Source: Paracoccus sp. S3-43 (GTDB taxonomy: Bacteria; Pseudomonadota; Alphaproteobacteria; Rhodobacterales; Rhodobacteraceae). Taken from it: a DNA stretch of 64,000 bases. Positions 40,426 through 51,354 of this stretch are shown here, piece by piece. The translations under genes and the position numbers were made by a program. How positions within the stretch are numbered: the stretch's first letter is position 1; the number at the start of each line of letters is the position of its first letter. Where the stretch lies: assembly GCF_029027965.1 (NCBI RefSeq), contig NZ_CP119082.1, positions 786,001 to 850,000 on the forward strand. Reading direction: 5' to 3'. Under the pieces are notes generated by a model that saw only the letters and a list, made by a program, of their open reading frames with translations, was not told the DNA's origin and did not search any database.

Positions 40426-40917
40426 GTGTCCGCCGGTCCCGCCCTGTCGCGCCGGGATGTGTTGCGCGGCGCCACCCGCCCGGCGCCGTTCCTGCCCCGT
40501 CCCCCCGGCGTCACCGCCGCCTCGCTTGCCGCCTGCACCGGTTGCGGCACCTGCGTCCAGGCCTGCCCGCAGGCCGTCCTGACCCTGGCGCCCAAGGTCG
40601 TGGCGCTGCGGCCCGAGGCCGGGGAATGCACCTTCTGCAGCGATTGCGCGGCGGCCTGTCCCGAGCCGGTCTTCACGGCCGACCGGCGCATGGCGCATGT
40701 GATGCGGATCTCGGCCGACTGCTTCGCCCATGCGGGCATCGCCTGCATGTCCTGCCGCGATGCCTGTCCCGAACAGGCGATCGCCATGCAGCCCAGGATC
40801 GGCGCGCCGTTCCTGCCGCGCATCGACGCGGCCGCCTGCACGGGCTGCGCGGCCTGTTCGGCATCCTGTCCCGCCGGGGCGATCCTGGCGGTCGAACGGG
40901 AGGCCGAGGATGCCTGA
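40426..40917 (+). CDS. napF: Ferredoxin-type protein NapF
   Basis: NapF is a cytoplasmic iron-sulphur protein that helps mature NapA. The 163-residue product has four Cys clusters: CTGCGTCVQACP, CTFCSDCAAACP, CMSCRDACP and CTGCAACSASCP, giving three or four [4Fe-4S] sites. The N-terminal SRRDVLRG is the usual NapF start. Initiation is at GTG 40426. Its stop overlaps napD by eight bases. Confidence 0.94.
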   Translation: MSAGPALSRRDVLRGATRPAPFLPRPPGVTAASLAACTGCGTCVQACPQAVLTLAPKVVALRPEAGECTFCSDCAAACPEPVFTADRRMAHVMRISADCFAHAGIACMSCRDACPEQAIAMQPRIGAPFLPRIDAAACTGCAACSASCPAGAILAVEREAEDA

Positions 40918-41179
40918 GCCGCGCTGGCATGTCTCATCCGCCGTCGTGACGGTCGCCCCCGACGCGATGCCCGCTGTCCGCGACCGGGTGGCCGCGATGG
41001 ACGGGGTCGAGATCCACGGCGGCGACGCCACCCGCCTGATCGTCACCATCGAGGGCGACAGCACCGGCAGGCTGGGCGACCGGCTGACCGAAATCAATCT
41101 GATCAAGGGCGTTCTGGCGGCCAGCATGGTCTTCGAGCACGCCGAGGAAACGGAGGATACGCCATGCCGCTTGACCTGA
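40910..41179 (+). CDS. napD: NapA chaperone NapD
   Basis: NapD is a cytoplasmic chaperone that binds the NapA Tat signal peptide and prevents premature export. The 89-residue product starts [15 protein letters not shown] and contains [20 protein letters not shown] and [19 protein letters not shown], all typical of NapD. The start ATG lies inside napF, and the last 16 bases overlap napA, so the chaperone is co-translated with its client. Confidence 0.94.
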   Translation: MPEPRWHVSSAVVTVAPDAMPAVRDRVAAMDGVEIHGGDATRLIVTIEGDSTGRLGDRLTEINLIKGVLAASMVFEHAEETEDTPCRLT

Positions 41180-43671
41180 CCCGCCGCCAGCTTCTCAAGA
41201 CCCATGCGGCGGCGCTCGCCGCCTCGGCCGCCGGGCTGCCGCAGGCGGCCCTGTCCCAGCCCGTCGCGGGCGGGGTCGAGGCGCTGAAGATCCACTGGTC
41301 CAAGGCCCCCTGCCGGTTCTGCGGCACCGGCTGCGGCGTGATGGTCGGCGTCAAGGAGGGCAAGGTCGTCGCCACCCATGGCGACATGCAGCATGAGGTC
41401 AATCGCGGCCTGAACTGCGTCAAGGGCTATTTCCTGTCCAAGATCATGTATGGCGAGGACCGGCTCACCACGCCGATGATGCGCAAGACCAACGGCCAGT
41501 TCGACAAGAACGGCACCTTCGAGCCGGTCAGCTGGGACGAGGCCTTCGACCTGATGGCCGAGCGGGTCAAGAAAGTCCTGGCCGAGAAGGGGCCGGAAGG
41601 CATCGGCATGTTCGGGTCGGGCCAATGGACCGTGCTGGAGGGCTATGCCGCGACCAAGCTGATGCGGGCCGGGTTCCGGTCGAACAACCTCGACCCCAAT
41701 GCGCGGCACTGCATGGCGTCGGCGGCGGTGGCCTTCATGCGCACCTTCGGCATCGACGAGCCGATGGGCTGCTATGACGATTTCGAACATGCCGATGCCT
41801 TCGTGCTGTGGGGATCGAACATGGCCGAGATGCATCCGATCCTGTGGACCCGGCTGGCCGACCGCCGCCTGGGCACGCCCGGCGTGACATGCGCGGTCCT
41901 GTCCACCTTCACGCATCGGTCGATGGATCTGGCCGACATCCCGATCATCTTCAAGCCGGGCACCGACCTGGCGATCCTGAACTATATCGCCAACCACATC
42001 ATCCAGACCGGGCGGGTGAACCAGGACTTCGTGGACCGGCACACGGTCTTCAAGAAGGGCGCCACCAATATCGGCTATGGGTTGCGCCCCGAACACGAAC
42101 TGGAACTGGCCGCCACCGGCGCCGGCAATCCCGGCCTGATGGAGGACAGCGATTTCGAGGCCTTCAAGGCCCATGTCTCGACCTATACGCTGGATCACGT
42201 CAGCGAGTTGTCGGGCGTCGAGCCGGGTTTCCTGGAGGAACTGGCCGAGCTTTACGCCGATCCCGACCGCAAGGTCATGTCGCTGTGGACGATGGGCTTC
42301 AACCAGCACGTCCGGGGCGTCTGGGCCAACCAGATGGTCTACAACATCCACCTGCTGACCGGGAAAATCTCGGAACCCGGCAACTCTCCCTTCTCGCTGA
42401 CGGGCCAGCCCTCGGCCTGCGGCACGGCGCGAGAGGTCGGCACCTTCGCCCACCGCCTGCCCGCCGACATGGTGGTGACCAATCCCGAACACGTCGCCCA
42501 TGCCGAGGATCTGTGGAAGCTGCCGCATGGGCTGCTGAACACCAAGCCGGGCTTCCACGCCGTCCAGCAGGACCGGATGCTGAAGGACGGGGTGCTGAAC
42601 TTCTACTGGATCCAGGTGAACAACAACCTGCAAGCCGCGCCGAATTCCCAGAACGAGACCTATCAGGGCTATCGCAACCCCGACAACCTGATCGTGGTCT
42701 CGGACGCCTATCCGACGGTGACGGCGCTGGCCGCCGACATCATCCTGCCCGCCGCCATGTGGGTCGAGAAGGAGGGTGTCTATGGCAACGCCGAACGGCG
42801 CACCCATGCCTGGCACCAACTGGTCGACGCGCCGGGCGAGGCGCGGTCGGATCTGTGGCAGCTTGTCGAATTCTCGAAACGCTTCACCACCGACGAGATC
42901 TGGCCCGCCGAGATCCTGGACGCGAACCCGGACTTCCGCGGCAAGACCCTGTTCGATGTCTGCTTCGCCAACGGCCAGGTGGACCGGTATCCGCTGGACC
43001 AGGTGCGCGCGGATTACCCCAACCAAGAGGCGCGGGATTTCGGCTTCTATCTCCAGAAGGGCCTGTTCGAGGAATATGCCAGCTTCGGGCGCGGCCATGG
43101 CCACGACCTGGCGCCCTATGACGTCTATCAAAGCGACGAGGTGCGCGGGCTGCGCTGGCCGGTGGTGGACGGGCAAGAGACCCGCTGGCGCTTCCGCGAG
43201 GGCCACGATCCCTATGTGAAGCCGGGCAAGGGGGTCGACTTCTATGGCAATCCCGACGGCCGCGCGGTCATCATCGCCGTCCCCTATGAACCGCCCGCCG
43301 AAAGCCCCGACGACGAATTCGACATGTGGCTGGTGACCGGCCGGGTGCTGGAGCATTGGCATTCCGGGTCGATGACCATGCGCGTCCCCGAGCTTTACAA
43401 GGCCTTCCCCGGCGCCAAGGTCTTCATGAACGCCATCGACGCGCGCGAACGCGGGCTCAACCAGGGGATGGAGGTGCGCATCGTCTCGCGCCGGGGCGAG
43501 ATCCGCAGCCGGGTCGAGACCCGCGGCCGCAACCGGATGCCGCCCGGCGTGATCTTCGTGCCCTGGTTCGACGCCAGCCAGTTGATCAACAAGGTGACGC
43601 TGGACGCGACCGACCCGATCTCGAAACAGACCGATTTCAAGAAATGCGCCGTGCGGGTGGAGCGGGTGTGA
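41164..43671 (+). CDS. napA: Periplasmic nitrate reductase catalytic subunit NapA
   Basis: NapA reduces nitrate to nitrite in the periplasm with bis-MGD molybdenum and one [4Fe-4S] cluster. The 835-residue product has a Tat signal (TRRQLLK, then an Ala-rich stretch) and cluster ligands C50, C53, C57 and C85 (CRFCGTGC ... NCVKG). The molybdenum ligand is C183 in [14 protein letters not shown]. Length and motifs are complete. It is followed directly by napB with a TGATG junction. Confidence 0.98.
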   Translation: MPLDLTRRQLLKTHAAALAASAAGLPQAALSQPVAGGVEALKIHWSKAPCRFCGTGCGVMVGVKEGKVVATHGDMQHEVNRGLNCVKGYFLSKIMYGEDRLTTPMMRKTNGQFDKNGTFEPVSWDEAFDLMAERVKKVLAEKGPEGIGMFGSGQWTVLEGYAATKLMRAGFRSNNLDPNARHCMASAAVAFMRTFGIDEPMGCYDDFEHADAFVLWGSNMAEMHPILWTRLADRRLGTPGVTCAVLSTFTHRSMDLADIPIIFKPGTDLAILNYIANHIIQTGRVNQDFVDRHTVFKKGATNIGYGLRPEHELELAATGAGNPGLMEDSDFEAFKAHVSTYTLDHVSELSGVEPGFLEELAELYADPDRKVMSLWTMGFNQHVRGVWANQMVYNIHLLTGKISEPGNSPFSLTGQPSACGTAREVGTFAHRLPADMVVTNPEHVAHAEDLWKLPHGLLNTKPGFHAVQQDRMLKDGVLNFYWIQVNNNLQAAPNSQNETYQGYRNPDNLIVVSDAYPTVTALAADIILPAAMWVEKEGVYGNAERRTHAWHQLVDAPGEARSDLWQLVEFSKRFTTDEIWPAEILDANPDFRGKTLFDVCFANGQVDRYPLDQVRADYPNQEARDFGFYLQKGLFEEYASFGRGHGHDLAPYDVYQSDEVRGLRWPVVDGQETRWRFREGHDPYVKPGKGVDFYGNPDGRAVIIAVPYEPPAESPDDEFDMWLVTGRVLEHWHSGSMTMRVPELYKAFPGAKVFMNAIDARERGLNQGMEVRIVSRRGEIRSRVETRGRNRMPPGVIFVPWFDASQLINKVTLDATDPISKQTDFKKCAVRVERV

Positions 43672-44129
43672 TGGGACAGCTTCGCCTTTCGATCGCGCTT
43701 GCCGCCTGTCTCGCCGCCAGCTTCGCGATGGCGCAGAACGTCCCCGAACTGTCCGGCCCGCAGCCCGATCCGATGCGGTCGGTGCGCGCCGCGCCGATCG
43801 CGCAGTTCGTCACCGACGACGTGCGGCAGATGCGCGCCTATCCCGAACAGCCGCCGGTCATTCCCCACTCGATCGAGGGCTATCAGCTGTCGGTCAACAC
43901 CAACCGCTGCATGTCCTGCCACACCCGAGAGATGACTCAGGGGTCGGGCGCGCCGATGATCTCGATCACGCATTACATGACGCGCGAGGCCCAGATGCTG
44001 GCCGACGTGTCGCCGCGCCGGTATTTCTGCACCCAGTGCCATGTGCCGCAGGCCGACGCCCCGGCGCTGATCGGGAACACCTTCACCGACATGTCCGACC
44101 TGGGTGCGACCGGCGCGGGGAGTGAGTGA
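43671..44129 (+). CDS. napB: Diheme cytochrome NapB
   Basis: NapB passes electrons from NapC to NapA in the periplasm. The 152-residue product has a signal peptide ending SFAMAQ and two c-type heme sites, CMSCH (C80) and CTQCH (C120). The stretch between them includes [20 protein letters not shown], as in other NapB proteins. Its start shares a base with the napA stop, and napC begins one base after its stop. Confidence 0.96.
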   Translation: MGQLRLSIALAACLAASFAMAQNVPELSGPQPDPMRSVRAAPIAQFVTDDVRQMRAYPEQPPVIPHSIEGYQLSVNTNRCMSCHTREMTQGSGAPMISITHYMTREAQMLADVSPRRYFCTQCHVPQADAPALIGNTFTDMSDLGATGAGSE

Positions 44130-44130
44130 G

Positions 44131-44820
44131 ATGCGCCGGATCCTGCAACCCTTCCGCTGGTTCTGGCGCGTGTTGTGGACCCCTGCGGGCACGCTGGGCC
44201 TAGGCTTCCTCACGCTGGGCGGCTTCCTGGGTGGGGTGATCTTCTGGGGCGCGTTCAACACCGCGCTGGAATTCACCAATACCGAGGGCTTCTGCATCTC
44301 GTGCCACGAGATGCGCGCCAACGTCTATGAAGAGATGTCGCGCACGGTCCATTACTCGAACCGTTCGGGGGTGCGGGCGGGCTGTCCGCAATGCCATGTG
44401 CCGCATGACTGGACCGACAAGATCGCCCGCAAGATGCAGGCATCGAAAGAGGTCTGGGGCAAGGTCTTCGGCACCATCGACACGCGGCAGAAGTTCCTGG
44501 AACACCGGCTGGTGATGGCCAAGCGCGAATGGGCGCGGCTGAAGGCGAATGACAGCCTGGAATGCCGCAACTGCCATTCCGCCATCGCGATGGACCTGGG
44601 CCGACAGGCCCCGCGCGCGGCCGAGATCCATTCGACCTATCTTCTGTCGGGCGAACGCACCTGCATCGACTGCCACAAGGGCATCGCCCACGACCTGCCC
44701 GACATGACCGGCGTGGAACCCGGCTGGACCCTGCCCGCCGACCTTCAGGGAGAGATCCAGCCCGGCCTGACCCCCGCCGAGGAAATCCACAGCTTCCTGC
44801 GCCAGACCCCGGCGGAGTGA
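44131..44820 (+). CDS. napC: Tetraheme quinol dehydrogenase NapC
   Basis: NapC oxidises quinol in the inner membrane and feeds NapB. The 229-residue product has one N-terminal helix ([20 protein letters not shown]) and four heme motifs: CISCH (C55), CPQCH (C85), CRNCH (C145) and CIDCH (C178). The frame opens earlier at 44104, but the ATG at 44131 follows GAGTGAG and fits the family. It is the last gene of the operon. Confidence 0.96.
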   Translation: MRRILQPFRWFWRVLWTPAGTLGLGFLTLGGFLGGVIFWGAFNTALEFTNTEGFCISCHEMRANVYEEMSRTVHYSNRSGVRAGCPQCHVPHDWTDKIARKMQASKEVWGKVFGTIDTRQKFLEHRLVMAKREWARLKANDSLECRNCHSAIAMDLGRQAPRAAEIHSTYLLSGERTCIDCHKGIAHDLPDMTGVEPGWTLPADLQGEIQPGLTPAEEIHSFLRQTPAE

Positions 44821-45055
44821 TACCGCCGCGCGCCAGGCGTTTCATCGCCGCCTTGGGCATCCTTGCCGACCTGATCCTGCCGTCGATCTGCCCCCAGGTG
44901 GGGCCGGTCTGTGCGGGCACTCTGCGTCCGTGATGCGGATGAAAAATGGCGGCTAAGCGGCAGGAGCCCCGCGCAAAACCCCTTTTCGTTAATCTTTTGT
45001 TAATCCTTCTCTGGCCAGAAGGTTCCGCTGCCGTTTTTTCGGGCAGTGAAAGAAC
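44821..45055 (+). other. Gap after nap operon
   Basis: About 235 bases with no gene. An AT-rich stretch near 44984-45010 (containing CGTTAATC and TTTGTTAATCC) precedes the DUF11 gene and may hold its promoter. Confidence 0.35.
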
Positions 45056-46976
45056 ATGGTTGAGTCGTCGATATCCAAAAACTTTGCTCGCAGTGTCCGC
45101 CGCTATTTCGCTTCTCACCGGGTCTTCTTCCAAACGTTCCTCTCGATCCTGCTGGGCTGCTCGCTTCTGGCCTTCAGCGTCCAGGGCGCTGCGGCGCAGG
45201 CGGTCGACTGGGTGGTCAACATCAACGATGCGACCTTGGATCCCTCGCCCGCGGGCGGGCTGGTCGACTATTCGATCCGCATCACCAATGACGGCTTCAA
45301 CGCGGCGCCCGCGACCTCGCTGAGCCTGACGGTCCCGTCCGGCACCGTGCTGGAGGCGACGACCGGGGCCATCACCGGCTGCGCGCCTCTGCCGGCGACG
45401 GGGCCGGCCACGGTTTCCTGTCCGGTGCCTGCGCTGGCGGCGGGGACGGATGTCGGCTTCACGGCGCGTCTGCGCAGCTCGGCGCAGGGCATGATCGCCT
45501 TTGGCGCCTCGGTCCCGGCCGCTGCGGGCACGGCGACCGACACCCAGCCCGGCAACAACGCCGTGACCGAGAATACCAGCATCACCGCAGGCGCCGATGT
45601 CGCGCTGACGATGACCGGGCCGAATTCCGCGACGTCCGGATCGGTCGTGACCTATGCCCTGGCCGCGACGAACAACGGCCCCGATGCGGTCGGCAACCTG
45701 ACGCTGACCTTCCCGGTCCCGACCGGCCTTGCCAACATCACCCCCCGCCCGGCTGCACGCTGACCGCCGGCACCTATCGCTGCGCCATCGCCGGTCGGGT
45801 CGCGGTCGGCGCGACGGTGACGCGCAACTTCCAGGCGCAGATCGTCGCGGCCTCCGGCTCGACCCTCACCCCGGCGGCCAGCATCGGCGGCGGCATACCC
45901 GCCGACCCGATCCCCGACAACAACGCCGCGCTGAAGAATACCGAGATCCAGGCCGGCAGCGACCTGTCGATCGCCAAGTCGCGCGCGCCCTCGGGCACCA
46001 TCCTTGCGGGCAACCAGGTCACCTTCACGCTGATCCCGCGCTATTCGCCACGGTCACCGATCTGGTCGACACGCTGCCGTCGGGCTTCAGCTATCGCTCG
46101 GGCAGCGCGACGGTCGGCGGCGGCAAGGTCGAGCCCGAGATCCAGGGCAACCGGCTGATCTGGCGCGACCTGCGGCTGGCGGCGGGGGAAACCCTGCGGG
46201 TGCGGATCGAGGTTCTGGTCGGCGGCGGCGTCGAGCCGGGCGCCTATGTGAACCGCGCGCAGTCCTTCAGCCCCGCGACCGGCCGCCCGAGGCCACGGCC
46301 ACCATCCGGGTCGAGGCCGATGCGGTCTTTGCCTGCGCGACGGTCATCGGCCGGGTCTTCGACGACCTCAACCATGACGGCTATTACAACGGCCAGCCGT
46401 CGCGGCAGAGCCTGCGCCCCGACCAGGGCCGGCTGGCCGCCGCCGAGGGGGCCGAACGGGGCCTGCCGGGCGTGCGGGCTGGTGACGCCGAACGGGCTTG
46501 CGGTGACGACCGACCGGCATGGCCGCTTCAGCCTGCCCTGCGCCGCCCTGCCGCGCGACATCGGCGCCAACTTCATGCTGAAGCTGGACGAGCGCACGCT
46601 GCCGCTGGGCTATCGGCTGACCTCGGAAAATCCGCGCGTGGTGCGGCTGACGCCGGGGATGCTGACGAAGATGAACTTCGGCGCCACCCTGTCGCAGGTC
46701 GTGCGCGTGGATCTGTCGGCGCGCGCATTCGACGGCCGCGGCCTGCGCCCCGAGCTTGAGGAAGGGCTGCGCCAGGTGGTCGGCCAGATCGCGGCCAAGC
46801 CTTCGGTCCTGCGGCTGGGCTATCAGCTGCAACCGGGCGAGGCGAAGGGCGATGCCCGGTCGCGGCTGCGCCAGGTCGAGGCGGCGCTGCGCCGGTTGTG
46901 GCCTGCGAACGGCCGCTTTGCCCTGAATGTCGAGACGGCCGTGGAAACCGCTCCGGCCCGTGCGCGGAACGAGTAA
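45056..46976 (+). pseudogene. DUF11-domain envelope protein, multiply frameshifted
   Basis: The first frame (45056-45763) has a signal anchor (FLSILLGCSLLAFSVQGAAA) and DUF11 repeats (DYSIRITNDGFN, VVTYALAATNNGPDAVGNLT). Coding resumes in other frames after apparent single-base changes near 45745, 46050, 46290 and 46470, through TVTDLVDTLPSGFSYRSGSA, VIGRVFDDLNHDGYYNGQPS and an OmpA-like end (VLRLGYQLQPGE). A repaired product would be about 640 residues. All breaks are at short G/C runs, so decay and sequencing error are both possible. The next gene starts two bases after its stop. Confidence 0.75.
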
Positions 46977-46978
46977 AG

Positions 46979-49900
46979 ATGGCGAATTTTCCTATCATGA
47001 ACCCGATTGCTTCCTTCCGTCTGACGGCCTGCTCCACCCTCGCGCTGATCCTGTCGCTGCAATCCGCGTTGGCGGATCCGGCCGACAGCCAGGGCTGCGC
47101 GCTGATCCAGGGCGAGTTGCCCGGCGACTGCGCCCATGACAATGCGGGCTCGGTCGTATCGCGCGACCTGCCGCCCAATGCCCGGCACGAACCGGCGGGC
47201 GACCTGGGGCCGCTGGGCTTCTCGATCTCGATCGAGGCGACCCCGGCCGAGCCGCGCCGGACCGTCGCGGGCGCGGCCCCGGCGCCCGACCGGCTGCGCG
47301 AGATCGACCACGATCTGGACCGGCTGGGCCTCAGGGTCAGCGTCGACGGGCTGGACGCGCGGCCGATCCTGAACGTGGCGACCGCGGATCTGCGCAGCAG
47401 CTATGGGCCGGGGCAGGCGGTGCGGTTCCGGACCTCGTCGAACTATCCCGGCTGGATCGCGCGGGCGCAGGTGATCGTCATCGATCCCGACCGGCCCGGC
47501 CGTCCGCTGGCGGTGCTGCCCACATCGCCGAACGGGCTGACCGAATGGCGGATGCCCGCCGAAGGGCCGGAGGAGATGACCTATATCCTGCGCGTCGAAG
47601 ACCGCGAGGGGCGGCGCGACGAGACCGTGCCGCTGCCGCTGCGGCGCGCCTCGGCCACCCTGGAGGGCGCGGATCTGACCGGCCCGATCATCGCGCCCGG
47701 CGAGGGCGAGGACCGCACCGCCCGGCGCGGCATCCCGGTCCACGGCGCGGTGGTCACCGTCTCGGGCGAGGATCTGCCCGCCGGGGCGCGGCTGACCGTG
47801 CTGGGCGAACCGGCGATTCCCGATGACGGGGGCCGCTTCGTGCTGCAACGCATCCTGCCGCCCGGTGAACATGACCGGCGCATCGCGATGGGCGACCAGG
47901 CCCAGACCCGCCATGTCACCGTCCCGCAGCGCGAGCTGTTCGCGACCGGCATCGCCGAGATCACCCTGGGCCGCGACCAGGTCGGCGACGAGATCTGGCG
48001 CCACGGCCGGGTCGCGGGCTTCGCCCAGGGGGTGCTGGCCGACGGCACCAGGGTGACCGCCTCGGTCGACACCCGCGATACCGAACTGCGCGACATGTTC
48101 CGCCATGTGACCCGGCGCTTCCCCGACCAGGTGCTGCGCCAGATCGAGGACCGCGAGGTCTGGGTCACCACCGGCGACGACAGCACGGTCGAGAACCTGG
48201 CGCCGACCTCGGGGCGGCTGTTCCTGCGTCTGGAGACCGACCAGAGCCATACCATGTGGGGCGATTTCCGCCCCGAGGGTGACCTGGACCGGATGGTGCG
48301 CCGCGACCGCACGCTTTACGGCGCCTCGGCCGGGTGGCACTCGGCCGAGACGGCCGCAGACGGCCGCAGACGGCAGTCCCCGGCAGAAGATCGGCGCCTA
48401 TGCGGCCTCGACCGACCGGCTGAGCCAGCGCGACGTGTTCCGCGGCACCGGCGGCAGCGCCTATTTCCTGTCCCATCGCGACATCGAGGCGGGAACCGAG
48501 ACGCTGCTGGTCGAAATCCGCGACCGGGTTTCGAACAGTATCGTGTCGTCCCGCCGCCTGGTCGAGGGCGGGATTACCGCATCGACTATGTGCAGGGCGT
48601 GGTGATCCTGAACGCGCCGCTCTCGCCCTCGGCGGGCGGTCCGGGGCTGGTCAGCGACAGCGCCCTGGGGGATCAACTGGTCAACCTGGTCGCGCAATAC
48701 GACTATGGCCCGGCGAATGGCGCGGATTCCGGCGACAGCTATGGCGCGCGGGCCGAAAGCTGGGTGACGCCGCATCTGCGCTTTGGCGCCACGCTGGCGC
48801 AGGAAGGGGCGGGGGCGCCGACAACCGCCTGGGCGGGGCCGACCTGCCGTGGAAGCGGGGCGAAGACAGCTGGTTCTCGGCCGAACTGGCCGAGAGCGAG
48901 GGGTCGGGCCTGGACCAGGCCCTGTCGCTGACCGGCGGGCGGGATCTGGATCCGGCGAGCCCTACGGCGGGCGTCAAGGGGCAGCGCGCCAAGGGGGGTG
49001 CATGTCGAGGGACGGCTGGATCTGGCCGAGATCGGCGGCGCGGGCCATCGCACCGCCTTCTGGGACCGCCGGGACGAAGGCTTCGTCTCGCCCGACTGGA
49101 ACGTGACGGTCGGCCAGCGCAGCGCCGGTCTGGACGGCCGGGTCGAGATCGGCGGCGCGACCGCGCTGACCTTCGGCGCCACCCGGTTCCACGATGATGC
49201 GGGCAAGCGCGACGACCGCGAACGGATCGGCATCGACCACTGGCTGAGCCGGGCCTGGCAGGTCGAGGCCGAGATCGCGCGTCGCGACCTGGCCAATCCC
49301 ACGGCCCTGGCCCGGGCGAGAACGGCAAGGCCACCGACGCGGCCCTGCGCCTGACCTGGCATCGCGACGACGACCTGTCGGCCTGGGTCTTCGGGCAGGC
49401 GAACCTGTCGCGCTCGGGCGATCTGCTGCGCGACGACCGGATCGGCATCGGCGCCGAGGCGACGATCACCGACCGGCTGAGCGCGCTGTCCGAAGTGTCG
49501 GAGGGCACCCAGGGCGTCGCCGGGCGGCTGGAACTGGCCTGGGCCAAGAATGCCGCAACCACCTATACGCTGGGCTGGCGCGAGGATCCGACGCAGATCG
49601 ACAACCCCGCCAGCGGCGAGCGGCGCGGCCTGACCTTCGGCGCGCAGCGGCAGGTGCTGGGCTATGCCTATCGCCCGGTCCAGGACGACCGGCTGAACGC
49701 GCTGTTCAGCTATACCTATCTGGAGGATCTGCCGGGGGCCGATCAGGTCAATATCGACGGCGAGACGGACGGGCAGCGCCAGCGCAGCCATATCCTGAAC
49801 GCGGCCTTCAGCTATGACCTGGACCAGCGGTGGACGCTGGGCGGCAAATACGGCTTCCGCACCCGCCGGCAGGCCGACCGGGACGATTCGGATTTCACCC

Positions 49901-50157
49901 GCTCCACCGCGCATCTGGCGGCGCTGCGGGCCGATTACCGCATCGTGCATCGCTGGGACGCGATGGCCGAGATCCGCGCCTTCCACGCTCCGCGCGCCGG
50001 GATGACCGAATACGGCGCGCTGCTGGCCGTCTATCGCGAGGTCACGCCCCATGCCCGGCTGGGCGTCGGCTATGCCTGGGGCGGCGTTTCCGACGACCTG
50101 CGCAAGATCGAACCGGCCAAGCGCGGCATCTTCGTGAACCTGATCGACAAGTTCTGA
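46979..50157 (+). pseudogene. Large outer-membrane beta-barrel protein, multiply frameshifted
   Basis: The product begins with a signal peptide (STLALILSLQSALADP). A long periplasmic part with Ig-like character follows (about residues 60-400; GPGQAVRFRTSSNYPGWIAR, MTYILRVEDREG), then a barrel-like C-terminus ending NLIDKF, a typical outer-membrane insertion end. Frames break near 48360 (a 10-bp tandem duplication), 48570, 48815, 49000 and 49320. Repaired length would be about 1,060 residues. It forms a pair with the DUF11 gene. The family is not recognised beyond outer-membrane type. Confidence 0.7.
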
Positions 50158-50202
50158 CGCCCCCTTGCCGCGTCGAATGATGCAGCAGCCTGTCAGGGAT
50201 TG

Positions 50203-50304
50203 CCGTTGCAACCACGGGATCGCCAGGCGGAAGTCGACGCCCTGGCGGCGGACGCCGTGCGGATCTTCATGGCGGCGCACCGTTCCGCGCCACCCGCCGG
50301 GTAG
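50203..50304 (+). pseudogene. Possible regulator C-terminal scrap
   Basis: A short frame reads LQPRDRQAEVDALAADAVRI, then FMAAHRSAPPAG before the TAG at 50302. It resembles the last helix of a TetR-type regulator and could be the scrap of a regulator of the efflux genes that follow. Evidence is weak; the stretch could be noncoding. Confidence 0.25.
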
Positions 50305-50310
50305 GGGGCG

Positions 50311-51354
50311 TTATCGCCCGGTCTGACCGGTATCCACATGGACGATCACCGACATGCCGGGGCGCAGGTATTCGGCCATCTGCTGGCCGGGGTCGATGGC
50401 GATCCGCACCGGCAGGCGCTGCGCGATCTTGGTGAAGTTGCCGGTCGCGTTGGTCCCCGCCAGCAGGCTGTATTCCGACGCCGTCGCGGGCGAGAAGGAA
50501 TCGACCCGCCCCGTAAAGGCGCGGTCCTGCATGGCGTCGACGGTAAAGCGCACGGCCTCGTCCGGGCGCAGGCCGGTCAGGTGGGTTTCCTGGAAATTGG
50601 CGATGATCCAGATCTCGGTCCCGACATGGGACACAAGAGCCGTGCCCGGCGTCACATATTGCCCGACCCGGACCGAGACCTGCCCCAGATGTCCGTCCGA
50701 GGGCGCCCGGATGACGCTGTTGTCCAGGTCGATCCGCGCCAGTTCGACGGCCGCCTCGGCGCTGGCGATGTCGGCGCGGCGCGATTGCAGGGCGACGCGG
50801 GCGGATTTCACCGCCTCGGTCTGCACGTCCAGTTGCGCCTGGGTCTGGGCGACGGCGGCCTGGGCCTGCTGCAAGGCCAGTTCCGACTGGTCGGCCGAGG
50901 ATTGCGAGGCCACGCCGCGTGTGCGCAGCGCCTGCGCGCGGTCCCAACTGGTCCGCGCCGTGGTCAGGGCCGATCGCGCCGATTCCATCCCCGCCTCGCT
51001 GGCCCGCGCCGCCGCCTGGGCCGAGGCGACGCCCTGGGTCGCCACCTGCATCGCGGCCTGGGCGGCGGCCAGTTGCGCCTGGGCCTGGGCCAGCTTCTGC
51101 CGGGCGATGCGGTCGTCGATGCGCGCGATCACCTCGCCCGCCTTCACGGCCTGGAAATCGGTGACCTCGACGGCGCTGACATAGCCCGCGACCTGCGGGG
51201 CGACCGTGGTGACCTTGCCCCGGATATAGGCGTTCTCGGTCGTCGGCTGCGACGGCTGGAACGGCGGCAGGTGCCAGGCGAACAGCAACAGCAGGACGCC
51301 TGCCGCGCCGATGACCAGGGCGATGACGGTGGGGATCAGGTTTTCTTTTTGCAT
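50311..51354 (-). CDS. emrA: HlyD/EmrA-type membrane fusion protein
   Basis: This periplasmic adaptor links the inner-membrane pump to an outer-membrane channel. The 347-residue product has one N-terminal helix (VIALVIGAAGVLLLLFAW) and a biotinyl-lipoyl-like segment (ENAYIRGKVTTVAPQVAGYV). A long Ala/Gln-rich coiled coil spans about residues 85-205, followed by IRAPSDGHLGQVSVRVGQYV and a beta-barrel domain. Its 5' end overlaps the pump gene by 19 bases, so the two are coupled. Confidence 0.92.
   Translation of the reverse strand: MQKENLIPTVIALVIGAAGVLLLLFAWHLPPFQPSQPTTENAYIRGKVTTVAPQVAGYVSAVEVTDFQAVKAGEVIARIDDRIARQKLAQAQAQLAAAQAAMQVATQGVASAQAAARASEAGMESARSALTTARTSWDRAQALRTRGVASQSSADQSELALQQAQAAVAQTQAQLDVQTEAVKSARVALQSRRADIASAEAAVELARIDLDNSVIRAPSDGHLGQVSVRVGQYVTPGTALVSHVGTEIWIIANFQETHLTGLRPDEAVRFTVDAMQDRAFTGRVDSFSPATASEYSLLAGTNATGNFTKIAQRLPVRIAIDPGQQMAEYLRPGMSVIVHVDTGQTGR

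Noticed and set aside
39943..43362. 1,139-codon minus-strand ORF opposite napEFDA
   Set aside because: Antisense shadow of the nap operon created by high GC at third positions.
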